DNA of 11,272 nt, taken from assembly GCA_003218735.1 (NCBI GenBank), contig QHOJ01000195.1, positions 1 to 11,272 of the forward strand, read 5' to 3'. A program made the translations under genes and the position numbers. This DNA comes from Verrucomicrobiota bacterium (GTDB lineage Bacteria > Verrucomicrobiota > Verrucomicrobiia > Chthoniobacterales > UBA10450). Below the pieces are notes generated by a model. That model did no database searches. It had not been told where the DNA came from and worked only from the letters and a program-made list of their open reading frames with translations. Below are positions 1 to 7,038 of this stretch, piece after piece; within the stretch, counting starts at the first letter, position 1, and the number at the start of each line of letters is the position of its first letter.

Positions 1-1608
1 GAACGCGCGACTCGTTACTTTCAATCCCGGCGCGGCCTGCTCGCGTTTGTACTCGTTTAAATCGACGCGTCGCTGCACCCAGCGCACTGTCTTCTTGTCA
101 AATCCGTGGGTGATGATGTCGCGCGCGCTCAAGTTTTCCTCCACGTAGAGGCGCAGGATTTCATCGAGAATCTCGTAGGGCGGAAGGACGTCCTGGTCCT
201 TTTGACCGGGCTTCAACTCCGCGCTGGGCGGCTTTTCGATTATTGATCGTGGGATGATTTCGCGCTTGCGCCCTGATCGCGCTGAATAATCGGAGTTGAT
301 CCAGCCCGCCAGCTCGTAAACCATTGTTTTCGGCACATCGCTGATCACGGCGAGCCCGCCCGCCATGTCGCCGTAGATTGTGCAGTAGCCGACTGCAAGC
401 TCGCTTTTATTTCCGGTGGTGAGCAACAGATGCCCGAACTTGTTTGAGAGCGCCATCAGGGTCATGGCGCGCAAGCGTGGTTGCATATTTTCCTCGGTCT
501 CGTTTTCAGGCAGTCCCTTGAAAATTTCTCCGAACTGTGCTTTGAAAGCTTTGAACGAATCAGCAATCGGAATCTCGAGACATTTGATCCCGAGATTGCG
601 GGCGAGCGCGAGCGCATCGTCAACACTGCCGCGCGAGGAATACGGGCTGGGCATGGAAACCCCGGTCACGTTCTCCGCTCCGAGCGCGTCCACCGCAATT
701 GCGGCGACCACTGCGGAATCAATCCCGCCACTCAGACCAAGCACGGCGGACCTAAAATTGCACTTCCGGGAATAATCGCGCAGGCCTAGCGACAACGCCG
801 CAAAGATCTCCTCCGGCGGCTTGCCCTCGTGAAATTCGATCATGAAACTCGTATCAGTCTCGATAACCGCCTCCTCTTCCCGGAAGCTCGCCAATTGCGC
901 GATGAGCTGGCCTGATGAATTGACCGCGATGGAGTTTCCATCGAAGACAAGTTGATCGTTGCCGCCGACCGAATTGCAATAACAAATCGGCCGTTGATAG
1001 GCGCGCGCCAAGGCCGCGACCATTTCGTGACGAATTGCCGGCTTGTGCAAAGTAAACGGTGACGCGCTGATGTTGACGATGATTTCAGCGCCCTGCTCGA
1101 TCAGTCCGCGCACGGGTTCGACATCGTAGAGCGGCCGAGGCAGATAATGTTCCGTCCAAATATCTTCGCAAATCGTAACGCCGATTTTTTTGCCAACAAC
1201 ATCAAAGGCTTCGACGCGACTGGCTGGTTCGAAATACCGATCTTCATCAAAGACGTCGTAGGTCGGCAATAGCGATTTGTAAGCCTTGCGAATCGGTTTG
1301 CCGATTTCGAGCAGGGCGGCAGCATTGTGAAACGGCTTGCCGCGTCCCGCATTCCGATCGACGAAACCGACCAGCAGCGCCGCGCTTCCCACACGAGAAT
1401 GGAGTTGTTCGAGAATGGCGAGGTTCTCCGGCACAAAACGCGATTTGAAGATGAGATCCTGCGGCGGGTATCCGGGAATGGCCAGTTCAGGGGTCAGGAC
1501 CAGTTCCGCCCCGGCAGCAGCGAGGCGCTCATAAGCGTGCAGGATCAGCTTAAAATTGCCACTCAAATCCCCGACAGTCGGGTTAATTTGAGCAAAACCG
1601 ATCTTCAT
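1..1608 (-). CDS. nadE: Glutamine-dependent NAD+ synthetase, 3' end cut by window
   Basis: Makes NAD+ from nicotinic acid adenine dinucleotide, ATP and glutamine, the last step of NAD biosynthesis in the cytosol. The frame is open for 536 codons from ATG (MKIGFAQINPTVGD) to the window edge. An N-terminal nitrilase-type glutaminase domain (about 1-265) shows the Glu-Lys-Cys triad: E41 in TPELAIPGYPP, K111 in YKSLLPTYDVFDE, C147 in ICEDIW. The synthetase domain carries the ATP-pyrophosphatase P-loop SGGIDS at 293-298, followed later by TTGNKSELAVGYCT. Bacterial two-domain NadE proteins are roughly 540-570 residues, so only a short tail ending after KVTSRAF is missing. I read much of the frame codon by codon and saw no frameshift. 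It is the last gene of the minus-strand block, 136 bp downstream of the CPBP gene. No clear Shine-Dalgarno precedes the ATG. Confidence 0.95.
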   Translation of the reverse strand, partial: MKIGFAQINPTVGDLSGNFKLILHAYERLAAAGAELVLTPELAIPGYPPQDLIFKSRFVPENLAILEQLHSRVGSAALLVGFVDRNAGRGKPFHNAAALLEIGKPIRKAYKSLLPTYDVFDEDRYFEPASRVEAFDVVGKKIGVTICEDIWTEHYLPRPLYDVEPVRGLIEQGAEIIVNISASPFTLHKPAIRHEMVAALARAYQRPICYCNSVGGNDQLVFDGNSIAVNSSGQLIAQLASFREEEAVIETDTSFMIEFHEGKPPEEIFAALSLGLRDYSRKCNFRSAVLGLSGGIDSAVVAAIAVDALGAENVTGVSMPSPYSSRGSVDDALALARNLGIKCLEIPIADSFKAFKAQFGEIFKGLPENETEENMQPRLRAMTLMALSNKFGHLLLTTGNKSELAVGYCTIYGDMAGGLAVISDVPKTMVYELAGWINSDYSARSGRKREIIPRSIIEKPPSAELKPGQKDQDVLPPYEILDEILRLYVEENLSARDIITHGFDKKTVRWVQRRVDLNEYKREQAAPGLKVTSRAF

Positions 1609-1744
1609 GCTGCGCATCGCAGATTATGCGCGAGACAGCCCGCGGCAATCCTCTTTTCCCGCGTTGGACCGATTTCTTGTGGCCTGACAATATCGACGGA
1701 GCTCTCAGACCGTCGTCAGCTCGCAACGTAAACAATGGGCACAC

Positions 1745-2422
1745 TCACCAGAATCCCCACTGTTTTGTTTTCATGATCCACAGTCCAAGAAGCAGATTCG
1801 TAATTGCATGCGTCAAAATGCATGAAGAGAGATTTTTCGTTCGGTAAGCGACACCGTTGTAGATTACTCCGGTCACCAGCGCGACTGGCCAATCAGGAGG
1901 CGAATGTGAAAGAGCAAAACTCAGCGCTACGATCGAGAACGAAAGCCAGGAAAATGCGCCAAATGGAACGCGCTCGAAGTTTTCGTCGATAAAATAACGA
2001 AGGAGAAAACCGCGCCAGAAGATTTCTTCGACAAACGGAACCACTATAACCAGCCGAAGGAAACGCAGAATGATAGTTGGCCAGTAAAGCGGTGACTGAT
2101 TGCCGAAGATGCTGGCCGGATTGAAGCCGATCGTGCGCGGTGGCAATCCAAGAAATTGTTGTGGCGAAATCCAGAGGAGAAAAACTAAAACGCCGGTCAC
2201 CATGATGAAACCAACTCGGCTGGGAGACCGAAAACGATATTCGCGGTAAAAACGGATCAGCAGCGCCCCACAAAGAATCGTTTGCACCGGATAAATCCAG
2301 TATTCCGCCGAGGTAAACCATATGTTGTTGCCGATCTTGTGTAGCACGCTGACGGCCCCAAGCAGAAAGCTGAACGTCACCATCGGCAACGTGTAGGCGA
2401 GTAATTTTCGTCCGTTGGCCAT
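1745..2422 (-). CDS. CPBP/CAAX-type intramembrane metalloprotease
   Basis: A 225-residue, strongly hydrophobic membrane protein with the three conserved motifs of the CPBP (Abi/CAAX protease, Rce1-like) family. These are EEIFWRG with E132, E133 and R137, FALSH with H173, and THAITN with H205 and N209. They form the predicted intramembrane metal and catalytic site. About six to eight membrane segments can be seen. The N-terminal half (YWIYPVQTILCGALL, then a long hydrophobic run ending LLWISPQ) resembles the 'CAAX prenyl protease-related' proteins found with exosortase/PEP-CTERM systems, but no exosortase or PEP-CTERM protein is visible here, so that link is inference. GGAGGTGAT ends directly at the ATG, giving about 4 nt between GGAGG and the start, which is short but supports it. 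The gene follows the PQQ dehydrogenase pseudogene by 90 bp. Its substrate cannot be deduced. Confidence 0.85.
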   Translation of the reverse strand: MANGRKLLAYTLPMVTFSFLLGAVSVLHKIGNNIWFTSAEYWIYPVQTILCGALLIRFYREYRFRSPSRVGFIMVTGVLVFLLWISPQQFLGLPPRTIGFNPASIFGNQSPLYWPTIILRFLRLVIVVPFVEEIFWRGFLLRYFIDENFERVPFGAFSWLSFSIVALSFALSHSPPDWPVALVTGVIYNGVAYRTKNLSSCILTHAITNLLLGLWIMKTKQWGFW

Positions 2423-2512
2423 ATCACCTCCAGAGTTCCTTTTGAATCATCCCTGGTGGTTCCGGCAAGGCCGAATCAGTGAAAATGATTTGGACGATCG
2501 TTTTGCCCCGGC

Positions 2513-3510
2513 TTACCTGGCGTAGCTCACCCGCCAGATCGTGTCGGTGCCGTCTTCGCTGAAAAGGAGGTTGCCTTCTTTCGTGACCGCGATCCCGACG
2601 GCGGGGCAGCCTCATACATTGCCTTCGGGCGTAACGAAGCCGGTAACGAAATCTTTGTACTCGCCGCGCGGTTTGCCGGTGGAGTGATCAAACGGGATGC
2701 GCACGATTTTGTAACCGGTGCGTTTTGTTCGGTTCCACGAGCCGTGAAATGCGGCGAAAATATCTTTTGCCCGCTGCTGTTAGAATCAAACTCGAAATGC
2801 GCGCGCCATCTGCTTCCGCGGAATTATCGGAATCGTTGGAGCGCGAGCCGATTGAGACATACATTTTCTTGCCGTTGGGGGAGAAGAGAATGTCGCGTTT
2901 CCAATGTCCGCCGCTGCGCAGAAGCGCTGCGCCGCCGGAAAGTTTCGCGACCGTCGTTTCAGCCGGAGCACGTGCTTTGAGCTCGCCGTTCCGGTACGGA
3001 AAACGAATTATGCCATCAGTATTCGCTACGTATAAAAAACTGTGGATCATTACCGGGCGGATAAAACGCGATGCCGAACGGCTTGTTTGAATCGCGTTCA
3101 GCAAATATTTCAGTGGTTTCTGGTGTTCCGCGATTTTTCGTGTCGCGCAGCACTTTGATTTGATTGGCGCGGCTCTCGCTGATGAAGACGTCTCCGTTTG
3201 GTGCAGTGAGCAGAAATCGAGGATTGCGGAACCCGCTTGCGTACAAAATCGATCTTAAAGCCTAGAGGTGAAGCTGCGCCCCGCCGGGCGCCCAACGACA
3301 TGCGGCAGGTTAATCGCCAGAACATTCGAACTGGGCAGCGGCAAATCTTCGGCGCACGCCAGGCGCATCGCTCATCCAATCACCCATCGCCACTTTGCCA
3401 GTGAACAGCTTGCCGTTTTCAGCGCCTCCGCCAATTTCAGCTGCAATGCTAACGCCGAATGAAATAAGGATTGCGGAACAAAAAGGACCAGCCAATCGGC
3501 GATTCTCCAT
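2513..3510 (-). pseudogene. Decayed PQQ-dependent sugar (sorbosone-type) dehydrogenase
   Basis: Pieces of one family are readable in shifting frames. From ATG 3510 there is a signal-like N-terminus, then GKVAMGDWMSDAPGVRR. Next come DLPLPSSN, VVGRPAG and PLGFKID, then YASGFRNPRFLLTAPNGDVF through PFGIAFYPPGNDPQF, then LYVANTDGIIRFPYR through RDILFSPNGKKMYVSIGSRSN. The C-terminal piece runs from DIFAAFHGSWNRTKRTGY to SEDGTDTIWRVSYAR and TAA at 2513. Lesions: frame changes near 3350, 3285, 3247, 3036 and 2800. A join near 2763 skips the middle of the domain (roughly 100 residues by memory of the family). An in-frame TGA near 2604 stands where the family has Trp (GNVWGRPVG becomes GNV-stop-GCPAVG). 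Intact relatives are periplasmic beta-propeller enzymes that oxidise sugars or aldoses with PQQ. The 33-bp spacing from the upstream gene suggests it was once its operon partner. Certainly not functional at full length. Confidence 0.9.
3417..3436. repeat. 20-bp direct repeat, copy 1
   Basis: The string TTTCAGCGCCTCCGCCAATT occurs here and again, identically, at 3571-3590. This copy lies in the 5' part of the dehydrogenase pseudogene. On the minus strand it reads in the frame of EIGGGAEN. Confidence 0.85.
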
Positions 3511-3543
3511 TAACTCGGAATTGTTTCCTACGCGAGGTCGCGT

Positions 3544-4404
3544 TCAGCGTGCGATGGCAGATCCGCCTGATTTCAGCGCCTCCGCCAATTCCCTGTCTCT
3601 CTTACGTTCGTTAATCACGAAAGTGTTGTTTTCTCCCAAGGTTGACCACGGGCCGCGCGGCACTTCACTAAAGTCCACAAACCTCCAATCGGTCACATCA
3701 GTTTCGTTTAATCCGAGGTAATCACGCACGGCCGGCGAAACATCGAGACCGGCACCTTTATTGAGATTTGGTTTTGGCCGTTCGTCGCCAAAAACATATT
3801 GCCAATGGTCTGTGCGAAACGGTCCGGCGTCTTCCCACTGCGCATAAACGGTTCGACTGCCTTTGCGGATCGCAATCCATCGATCTTTGCAAGTCGAAAC
3901 GGCGGGGCCTTGATACGCTTCCTTAAACCAGGGGACAACGCGTGGCGCTTCTGGTCGGTGCCCCGTGGTAGCCTTGTCGCTGTAAGGAAGCGCGCAGTAA
4001 AATGGATTCTGCCGGGGCGTGAATTTTACTGGAATGTAATTGCTCCGGCGCGCGGGATTGGGATCGTCAAACCCGCCGTAGTTTTTCGTCCAGTCTTTAT
4101 CCCAGGAACTCGAGCGATTCGGGACTGGATTATTTCCGCTCGGCTGTTCACCGATCCAAAAGATAGTTGTCACAATATTTTTTTTCCACGGATAACGCTG
4201 TCCCGGCTCAGGTGGCCCAGATAGATGCCCTGGAGAAAAGGAGATGGGATCGACCCTGAGCGAAAGATCTTCGGACAATTTGTTCGATTTTTTGCTGAAC
4301 TTTACCTTGGTCGGTTCTGCTTTTGAAGAGGTCGAGTATGCAAAAAGAGACGAGATCGACGAAAGCAGAACCGCGATGGCGTGAGTAATTCGTCCGGGTT
4401 TCAT
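3544..4404 (-). CDS. Secreted hypothetical protein, possible double-psi beta-barrel
   Basis: A 286-residue protein of unknown function. The N-terminus (MKPGRITHAIAVLLSSISSL, then a small-residue stretch ending SSKA at about 29) looks like a Sec signal peptide, so export is likely. There is no lipobox Cys. The middle is rich in Trp, Pro and Asn (TTIFWIGEQPSGNN, WDKDWTKNYGGFDDPN). A conserved-looking block at 187-252 reads YAQWEDAGPFRTDHWQYVFG, then KGAGLDVSPAVRDYLGL, then WRFVDFSEVPRGPW. The Asp-containing AGLDVSPAV segment and the alternating strands recall double-psi beta-barrel proteins (RlpA/expansin/barwin type). That fold call is inference. C137 and C172 are the only cysteines in the mature protein and could form a disulfide. 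Expansin-like relatives act on cell-wall polysaccharides, but no activity is proven here. It probably shared a transcript with the following dehydrogenase pseudogene, which starts 33 bp after its stop. Confidence 0.7.
   Translation of the reverse strand: MKPGRITHAIAVLLSSISSLFAYSTSSKAEPTKVKFSKKSNKLSEDLSLRVDPISFSPGHLSGPPEPGQRYPWKKNIVTTIFWIGEQPSGNNPVPNRSSSWDKDWTKNYGGFDDPNPARRSNYIPVKFTPRQNPFYCALPYSDKATTGHRPEAPRVVPWFKEAYQGPAVSTCKDRWIAIRKGSRTVYAQWEDAGPFRTDHWQYVFGDERPKPNLNKGAGLDVSPAVRDYLGLNETDVTDWRFVDFSEVPRGPWSTLGENNTFVINERKRDRELAEALKSGGSAIAR
3571..3590. repeat. 20-bp direct repeat, copy 2
   Basis: Identical to 3417-3436, in the same orientation and 154 bp away. This copy encodes LAEALK near the C-terminus of the secreted hypothetical protein, so the two copies are read in different frames. 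The flanks diverge at once on both sides. Confidence 0.85.
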
Positions 4405-4430
4405 TTCGTATCAGCTCAGTGCAACGCGGA

Positions 4431-4453
4431 AAAGAAGACATCATGTCTTCTTT
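4431..4453. repeat. Perfect 11-bp inverted repeat between glcD-like and secreted genes
   Basis: AAAGAAGACAT (4431-4441) and ATGTCTTCTTT (4443-4453) are exact reverse complements around a single C. It lies in the 142-bp gap between the GlcD-type gene (stop 4547) and the secreted hypothetical gene (start 4404), 27 bp upstream of the latter's ATG on the minus strand. As RNA it could form a short A/U-rich hairpin ending in UCUUUUCC, so a weak terminator for the oxidase gene is possible. As DNA it could be a dimer-binding operator for the downstream gene. The sequence does not decide between them. Confidence 0.6.
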
Positions 4454-4546
4454 ATAGATTCGTTCACGATGACGCGGATGCGCGCCGGTCGCGTTGACTT
4501 TCAGATGCGCCGTAACGGAGTCGTCCAATCTCACCGCAGATGGGGA

Positions 4547-5920
4547 CTAGTCAACAAATTTTCCCGGATTCAGGATCCCATCCGGATCGAGCGCGTGTTT
4601 GAGCTTGCGATGCACCTCGCGCACGGCATTCGTCGTCGCGTCCGGCCACCAGCGTTTCTTCGCCAGACCGATTCCGTGCTCGCCTGTGATCACTCCGCCC
4701 CAAGCCAGCACCTGTGCAAAAAGATCGTCGAGGGCTTGTTCCACTTTGTCGCGCACGGCGGGCTCACGATTATATTGATCCGCCATGATATTGACATGAA
4801 TATTGCCGTCACCGGCATGGCCAAAACAGGCTATCGGAAATCCATGTTTTGCATGCAGCCTCTCAGCGAATTCCATTAGATCGACAAGATGGCTGCGCGG
4901 CACGACCACGTCCTGATTTAATTTTGTTAGACCGGTTGCCCGGAGCGAATTACTGAACTCGCGGCGCAACGCCCAAAGCTCTTCGCAATCCGCTTCACCA
5001 GTCGCCATCTCGAGCGCGTTTGGTTTTTTCGCCGCCAGCAATTTGCGAATTGCCTCCGCTTCACTGCGCACGCTCTCCCCCTGGCCATCAAGATCGACGA
5101 GCAAATGGGCGCTGCCTGGCGGAACAATCATCTTGCGAAGATCGCGCCGTGCTGCTTCCAACGTAAAATGGTCGGCAATTTCGAGCGAGGCAGGCAGAAA
5201 TCCTGCCGCGAAAATCGTTTGCACCGCTGCAGCGGCTTGTGTGGCGGTTGCAAATGCAGCCGACAAGGTAGCGCGCGCCGGAGGAAGTGGCAGCAAACGT
5301 AGCGCGATCTCCGTCACCACACCGAGCATTCCTTCCGAACCGACAAAGAGCCCAATCAAATCGAATCCGGTTTTGTTCTTATGAACACGTCCGCCCGTCC
5401 GAAGGACTTCTCCATTCGCCAGCACTACCTCAAGTCCGATTACGTAATTGCGCGTCACGCCATATTTCAAGCACCGCGGACCGCCCGCGTTAGTCGCAAC
5501 GTTGCCGCCGATTGTGCAATCTTTCATGCTCGCTGGGTCCGGCGGATAGAATAATTTTTGCGCGCGCACGGCCGCCTTCAGGTCAGCCGTAAACGCGCCC
5601 GGCTCAACAATAGCAACCGCATCGGCAAAGTTGATTTCCTTGATCCGATTCATCTGCACAAGGGACAAGACGATCCCGCCGCGCGCCGGAACGCACCCGC
5701 CCACATAGCCAAATCCGCCGCCCCGCGCCGTGACCGGAATTTTTTTGGCCGACGCAAATTGGAGCAGTCCTTTTACGTCACTTGTCGATCTTGCAAAGAC
5801 AACAACTTCAGGCTCGTGCGCCGCGAACCATTTGTCGCCACTGTGCTCGGCGAGCACTTCGGGCTCGTTACTTACCGCATCAGCCTCAAGGAGCTCAACG
5901 AGCTTTTGTTTCAGATCCAC
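4547..5920 (-). CDS. FAD-linked oxidase, glycolate/D-lactate dehydrogenase (GlcD) type
   Basis: A 457-residue flavoprotein of the vanillyl-alcohol oxidase/GlcD family, which oxidises 2-hydroxy acids such as glycolate or D-lactate to 2-oxo acids. The FAD-binding PCMH domain (about 35-212) shows PVTARGGGFGYVGG at 62-75, PPDPASMKDCTIGGNVATNAGG at 126-147 and VGSEGMLGVVTE at 193-204. The C-terminal cap domain (about 215-455) shows the metal/substrate motifs GHAGDGNIHVN (H368, H375) and TGEHGIGLAKKR (E414, H415), and ends LDPDGILNPGKF. Length matches single-subunit relatives, which run about 450-480. The start is GTG at 5920. A TAA stands in the same frame two codons upstream, so no earlier start is possible. 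No GlcE/GlcF or lactate-permease genes are nearby, so the exact substrate is open. The gene lies 114 bp beyond the fabI stop, in the same direction. Confidence 0.9.
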   Translation of the reverse strand: MDLKQKLVELLEADAVSNEPEVLAEHSGDKWFAAHEPEVVVFARSTSDVKGLLQFASAKKIPVTARGGGFGYVGGCVPARGGIVLSLVQMNRIKEINFADAVAIVEPGAFTADLKAAVRAQKLFYPPDPASMKDCTIGGNVATNAGGPRCLKYGVTRNYVIGLEVVLANGEVLRTGGRVHKNKTGFDLIGLFVGSEGMLGVVTEIALRLLPLPPARATLSAAFATATQAAAAVQTIFAAGFLPASLEIADHFTLEAARRDLRKMIVPPGSAHLLVDLDGQGESVRSEAEAIRKLLAAKKPNALEMATGEADCEELWALRREFSNSLRATGLTKLNQDVVVPRSHLVDLMEFAERLHAKHGFPIACFGHAGDGNIHVNIMADQYNREPAVRDKVEQALDDLFAQVLAWGGVITGEHGIGLAKKRWWPDATTNAVREVHRKLKHALDPDGILNPGKFVD

Positions 5921-5943
5921 TGATTAGGTTCGCTTTTAGATCG

Positions 5944-5971
5944 GAAATCGAAAATCTGAAATCTGAAATCG
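5944..5971. repeat. Four tandem 7-bp units (GAAATCK)
   Basis: The units are GAAATCG, AAAATCT, GAAATCT and GAAATCG in an unbroken head-to-tail row. They lie between the start of the GlcD-type gene (5920) and the fabI remnant (5974). Further slightly degenerate similarity (AGATCG) extends on the left. No hairpin or gene function is evident. It probably arose by slippage, though it could be a regulator site 24 bp upstream of the GTG start. Confidence 0.7.
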
Positions 5972-5973
5972 TC

Positions 5974-6027
5974 TCACATTCCCATTATCTGGTAGCCGCC
6001 ATCGACGTAGATGACCTGCCCGGAAAT
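5974..6027 (-). pseudogene. 3' remnant of a second fabI
   Basis: On the minus strand these 54 bases read ISGQVIYVDGGYQIMGM and a TGA stop. That is the same protein end as the adjacent intact fabI (ITGQVIYVDGGYQIMGM, then TAG). The remnant begins 7 nt after the fabI stop, and no other part of this second copy is present. Over 17 sense codons I count seven base differences: six are synonymous third-position changes and one changes Thr to Ser. The stop codons also differ (TAG against TGA). The two tails therefore diverged while both were under protein selection. This is not a fresh duplication, nor decay after duplication. Confidence 0.85.
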
Positions 6028-6034
6028 CAAGTTG

Positions 6035-6811
6035 CTACATCCCCATTATCTGATAGCCGCCGTCCACGTAGATGACTTGCCCGGTGATCGCCGCGGCGCC
6101 GTCGCTTGCGAGAAACACCCCGGTCTCACCCAGCTCGGCAGGATCGCAGCTGCGTTTCAAAGGCGCGCGTTCCTGATAATGTTTCAACATCTGCGTGAAA
6201 CCGCTGATGCCGCGTGCCGCGAGCGTTTGCACCGGCCCGGCGGAAATGCAATTGACCCGAATTTTCTTTGGGCCGAGGTCATAGGCAAGATAACGCGTGC
6301 TTGCTTCGAGGCTCGCTTTCGCCACACCCATGACATTGTAGTGTGGCACCACTTTCTCTGAGCCGTAATAAGTCATAGCCACAATGCTGCCGCCGTTTGT
6401 CATCATCGGCGCGACTTCCCGGGCAAGCGCCACGAGCGAGTAGGCGCTAATATCGTGCGCGGTGCGAAACGCTTCGCGTGTCGTACTGACAAAATCGCCT
6501 TCCAGCGCTTCTTTGGGCGCGAACGCAAGCGAGTGGAGCATCAAGTCGAGGCGCTCGGTCTCGGCGCGGACGCTTCCGAAAAATGCCCTGATCTCGTCAT
6601 CACTCGAAACGTCGCAGGGAAATAATGGCGTCTTCTCTCCAAATTCGCCGATCAGCTCTTGGACATTTTCCTTTAGCCGCTCGCCTTGATAATTAAAAAT
6701 CAGGCGCGCACCGGCCGCGGCCCAGGCCTTCGCGATCGCCCAGGCAATGCTGCGCTTGTTCGCCACGCCAAAGACAACACCTGTTTTTCCTGCCAAGATC
6801 TGCTCGGTCAT
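6035..6811 (-). CDS. fabI: Enoyl-[acyl-carrier-protein] reductase (NADH)
   Basis: A 258-residue short-chain dehydrogenase-like enoyl-ACP reductase. It reduces trans-2-enoyl-ACP with NAD(P)H in the last step of each fatty-acid elongation cycle, in the cytosol. The divergent FabI nucleotide-binding motif GVANKRSIAWAIAKAWAAAG covers 15-34, with CDVSSDDEI at 66-74 and HSLAFAP at 93-99. The FabI catalytic pair is Y158 and K165 in YNVMGVAK (Y-x6-K), with another Tyr ten residues earlier at Y148 as in FabI. The C-terminus GQVIYVDGGYQIMGM is typical, and length matches the usual 255-265. The ATG at 6811 opens just before the first strand. No strong Shine-Dalgarno is visible. It is the first gene of the minus block and diverges from the S74 gene across a 227-bp gap. 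The tail of a second fabI follows directly. Confidence 0.95.
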   Translation of the reverse strand: MTEQILAGKTGVVFGVANKRSIAWAIAKAWAAAGARLIFNYQGERLKENVQELIGEFGEKTPLFPCDVSSDDEIRAFFGSVRAETERLDLMLHSLAFAPKEALEGDFVSTTREAFRTAHDISAYSLVALAREVAPMMTNGGSIVAMTYYGSEKVVPHYNVMGVAKASLEASTRYLAYDLGPKKIRVNCISAGPVQTLAARGISGFTQMLKHYQERAPLKRSCDPAELGETGVFLASDGAAAITGQVIYVDGGYQIMGM

Positions 6812-6939
6812 ACGCTAGGAAGATAGCCAGCTTTTACCCGTCGCAAAAAGGCGAAACCAGAATAGCGATCAGCTAAGACAAGATTTTCTTAAAATTTCTA
6901 CATCTACGGTTATGTGCGACAGCGTTGTCAAATGTGAAC

Positions 6940-6995
6940 GGCTGAATCGGACGAAGGGATGTGTCACCCGGGGCGGTTCTTTGTCCGTTTCAGCC
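6940..6995 (+). promoter_or_regulatory. Long imperfect stem-loop upstream of the S74 gene
   Basis: GGCTGAATCGGAC (6940-6952) pairs with GTCCGTTTCAGCC (6983-6995) in 12 of 13 positions. The pairing continues inward through 6953-6958 with 6977-6982, including three G-U pairs. This gives about 19 paired positions with one mismatch and an 18-nt GC-rich loop. It ends 43 nt before the ATG at 7039, in the gap between divergent fabI and the S74 gene. It could be a 5'-leader structure of the S74 mRNA or a DNA site. There is no U-run of intrinsic-terminator type after it. Confidence 0.4.
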
Positions 6996-7038
6996 AAAAC
7001 AGCAAAAATAACCTCCGGGAAACAGAAAGATCACAATT

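Noticed and set aside
416..789. Plus-strand frames of about 100 codons at the left edge
   Set aside because: They are antisense shadows of nadE, whose own frame is intact with catalytic motifs in place.
1683..1719. Hairpin CGACGG/CCGTCG between the CPBP gene and nadE
   Set aside because: It has only six core pairs plus a bulged outer stem, and no U-run follows on either strand, so a terminator call is not supported.
2424..2615. Arg-rich minus-strand frame ending against the CPBP start
   Set aside because: It is an out-of-frame reading of the C-terminal part of the dehydrogenase pseudogene.
6925..6932. A perfect TTGACA -35 box on the minus strand upstream of fabI
   Set aside because: No acceptable -10 box lies 16-18 bases downstream; the best match is three of six at 19 bases.
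6981..7009. TTGTCC and AAAAAT as a promoter for the S74 gene
   Set aside because: Each box matches the sigma-70 consensus at only four of six positions, and the first overlaps the stem-loop. Too weak to list.
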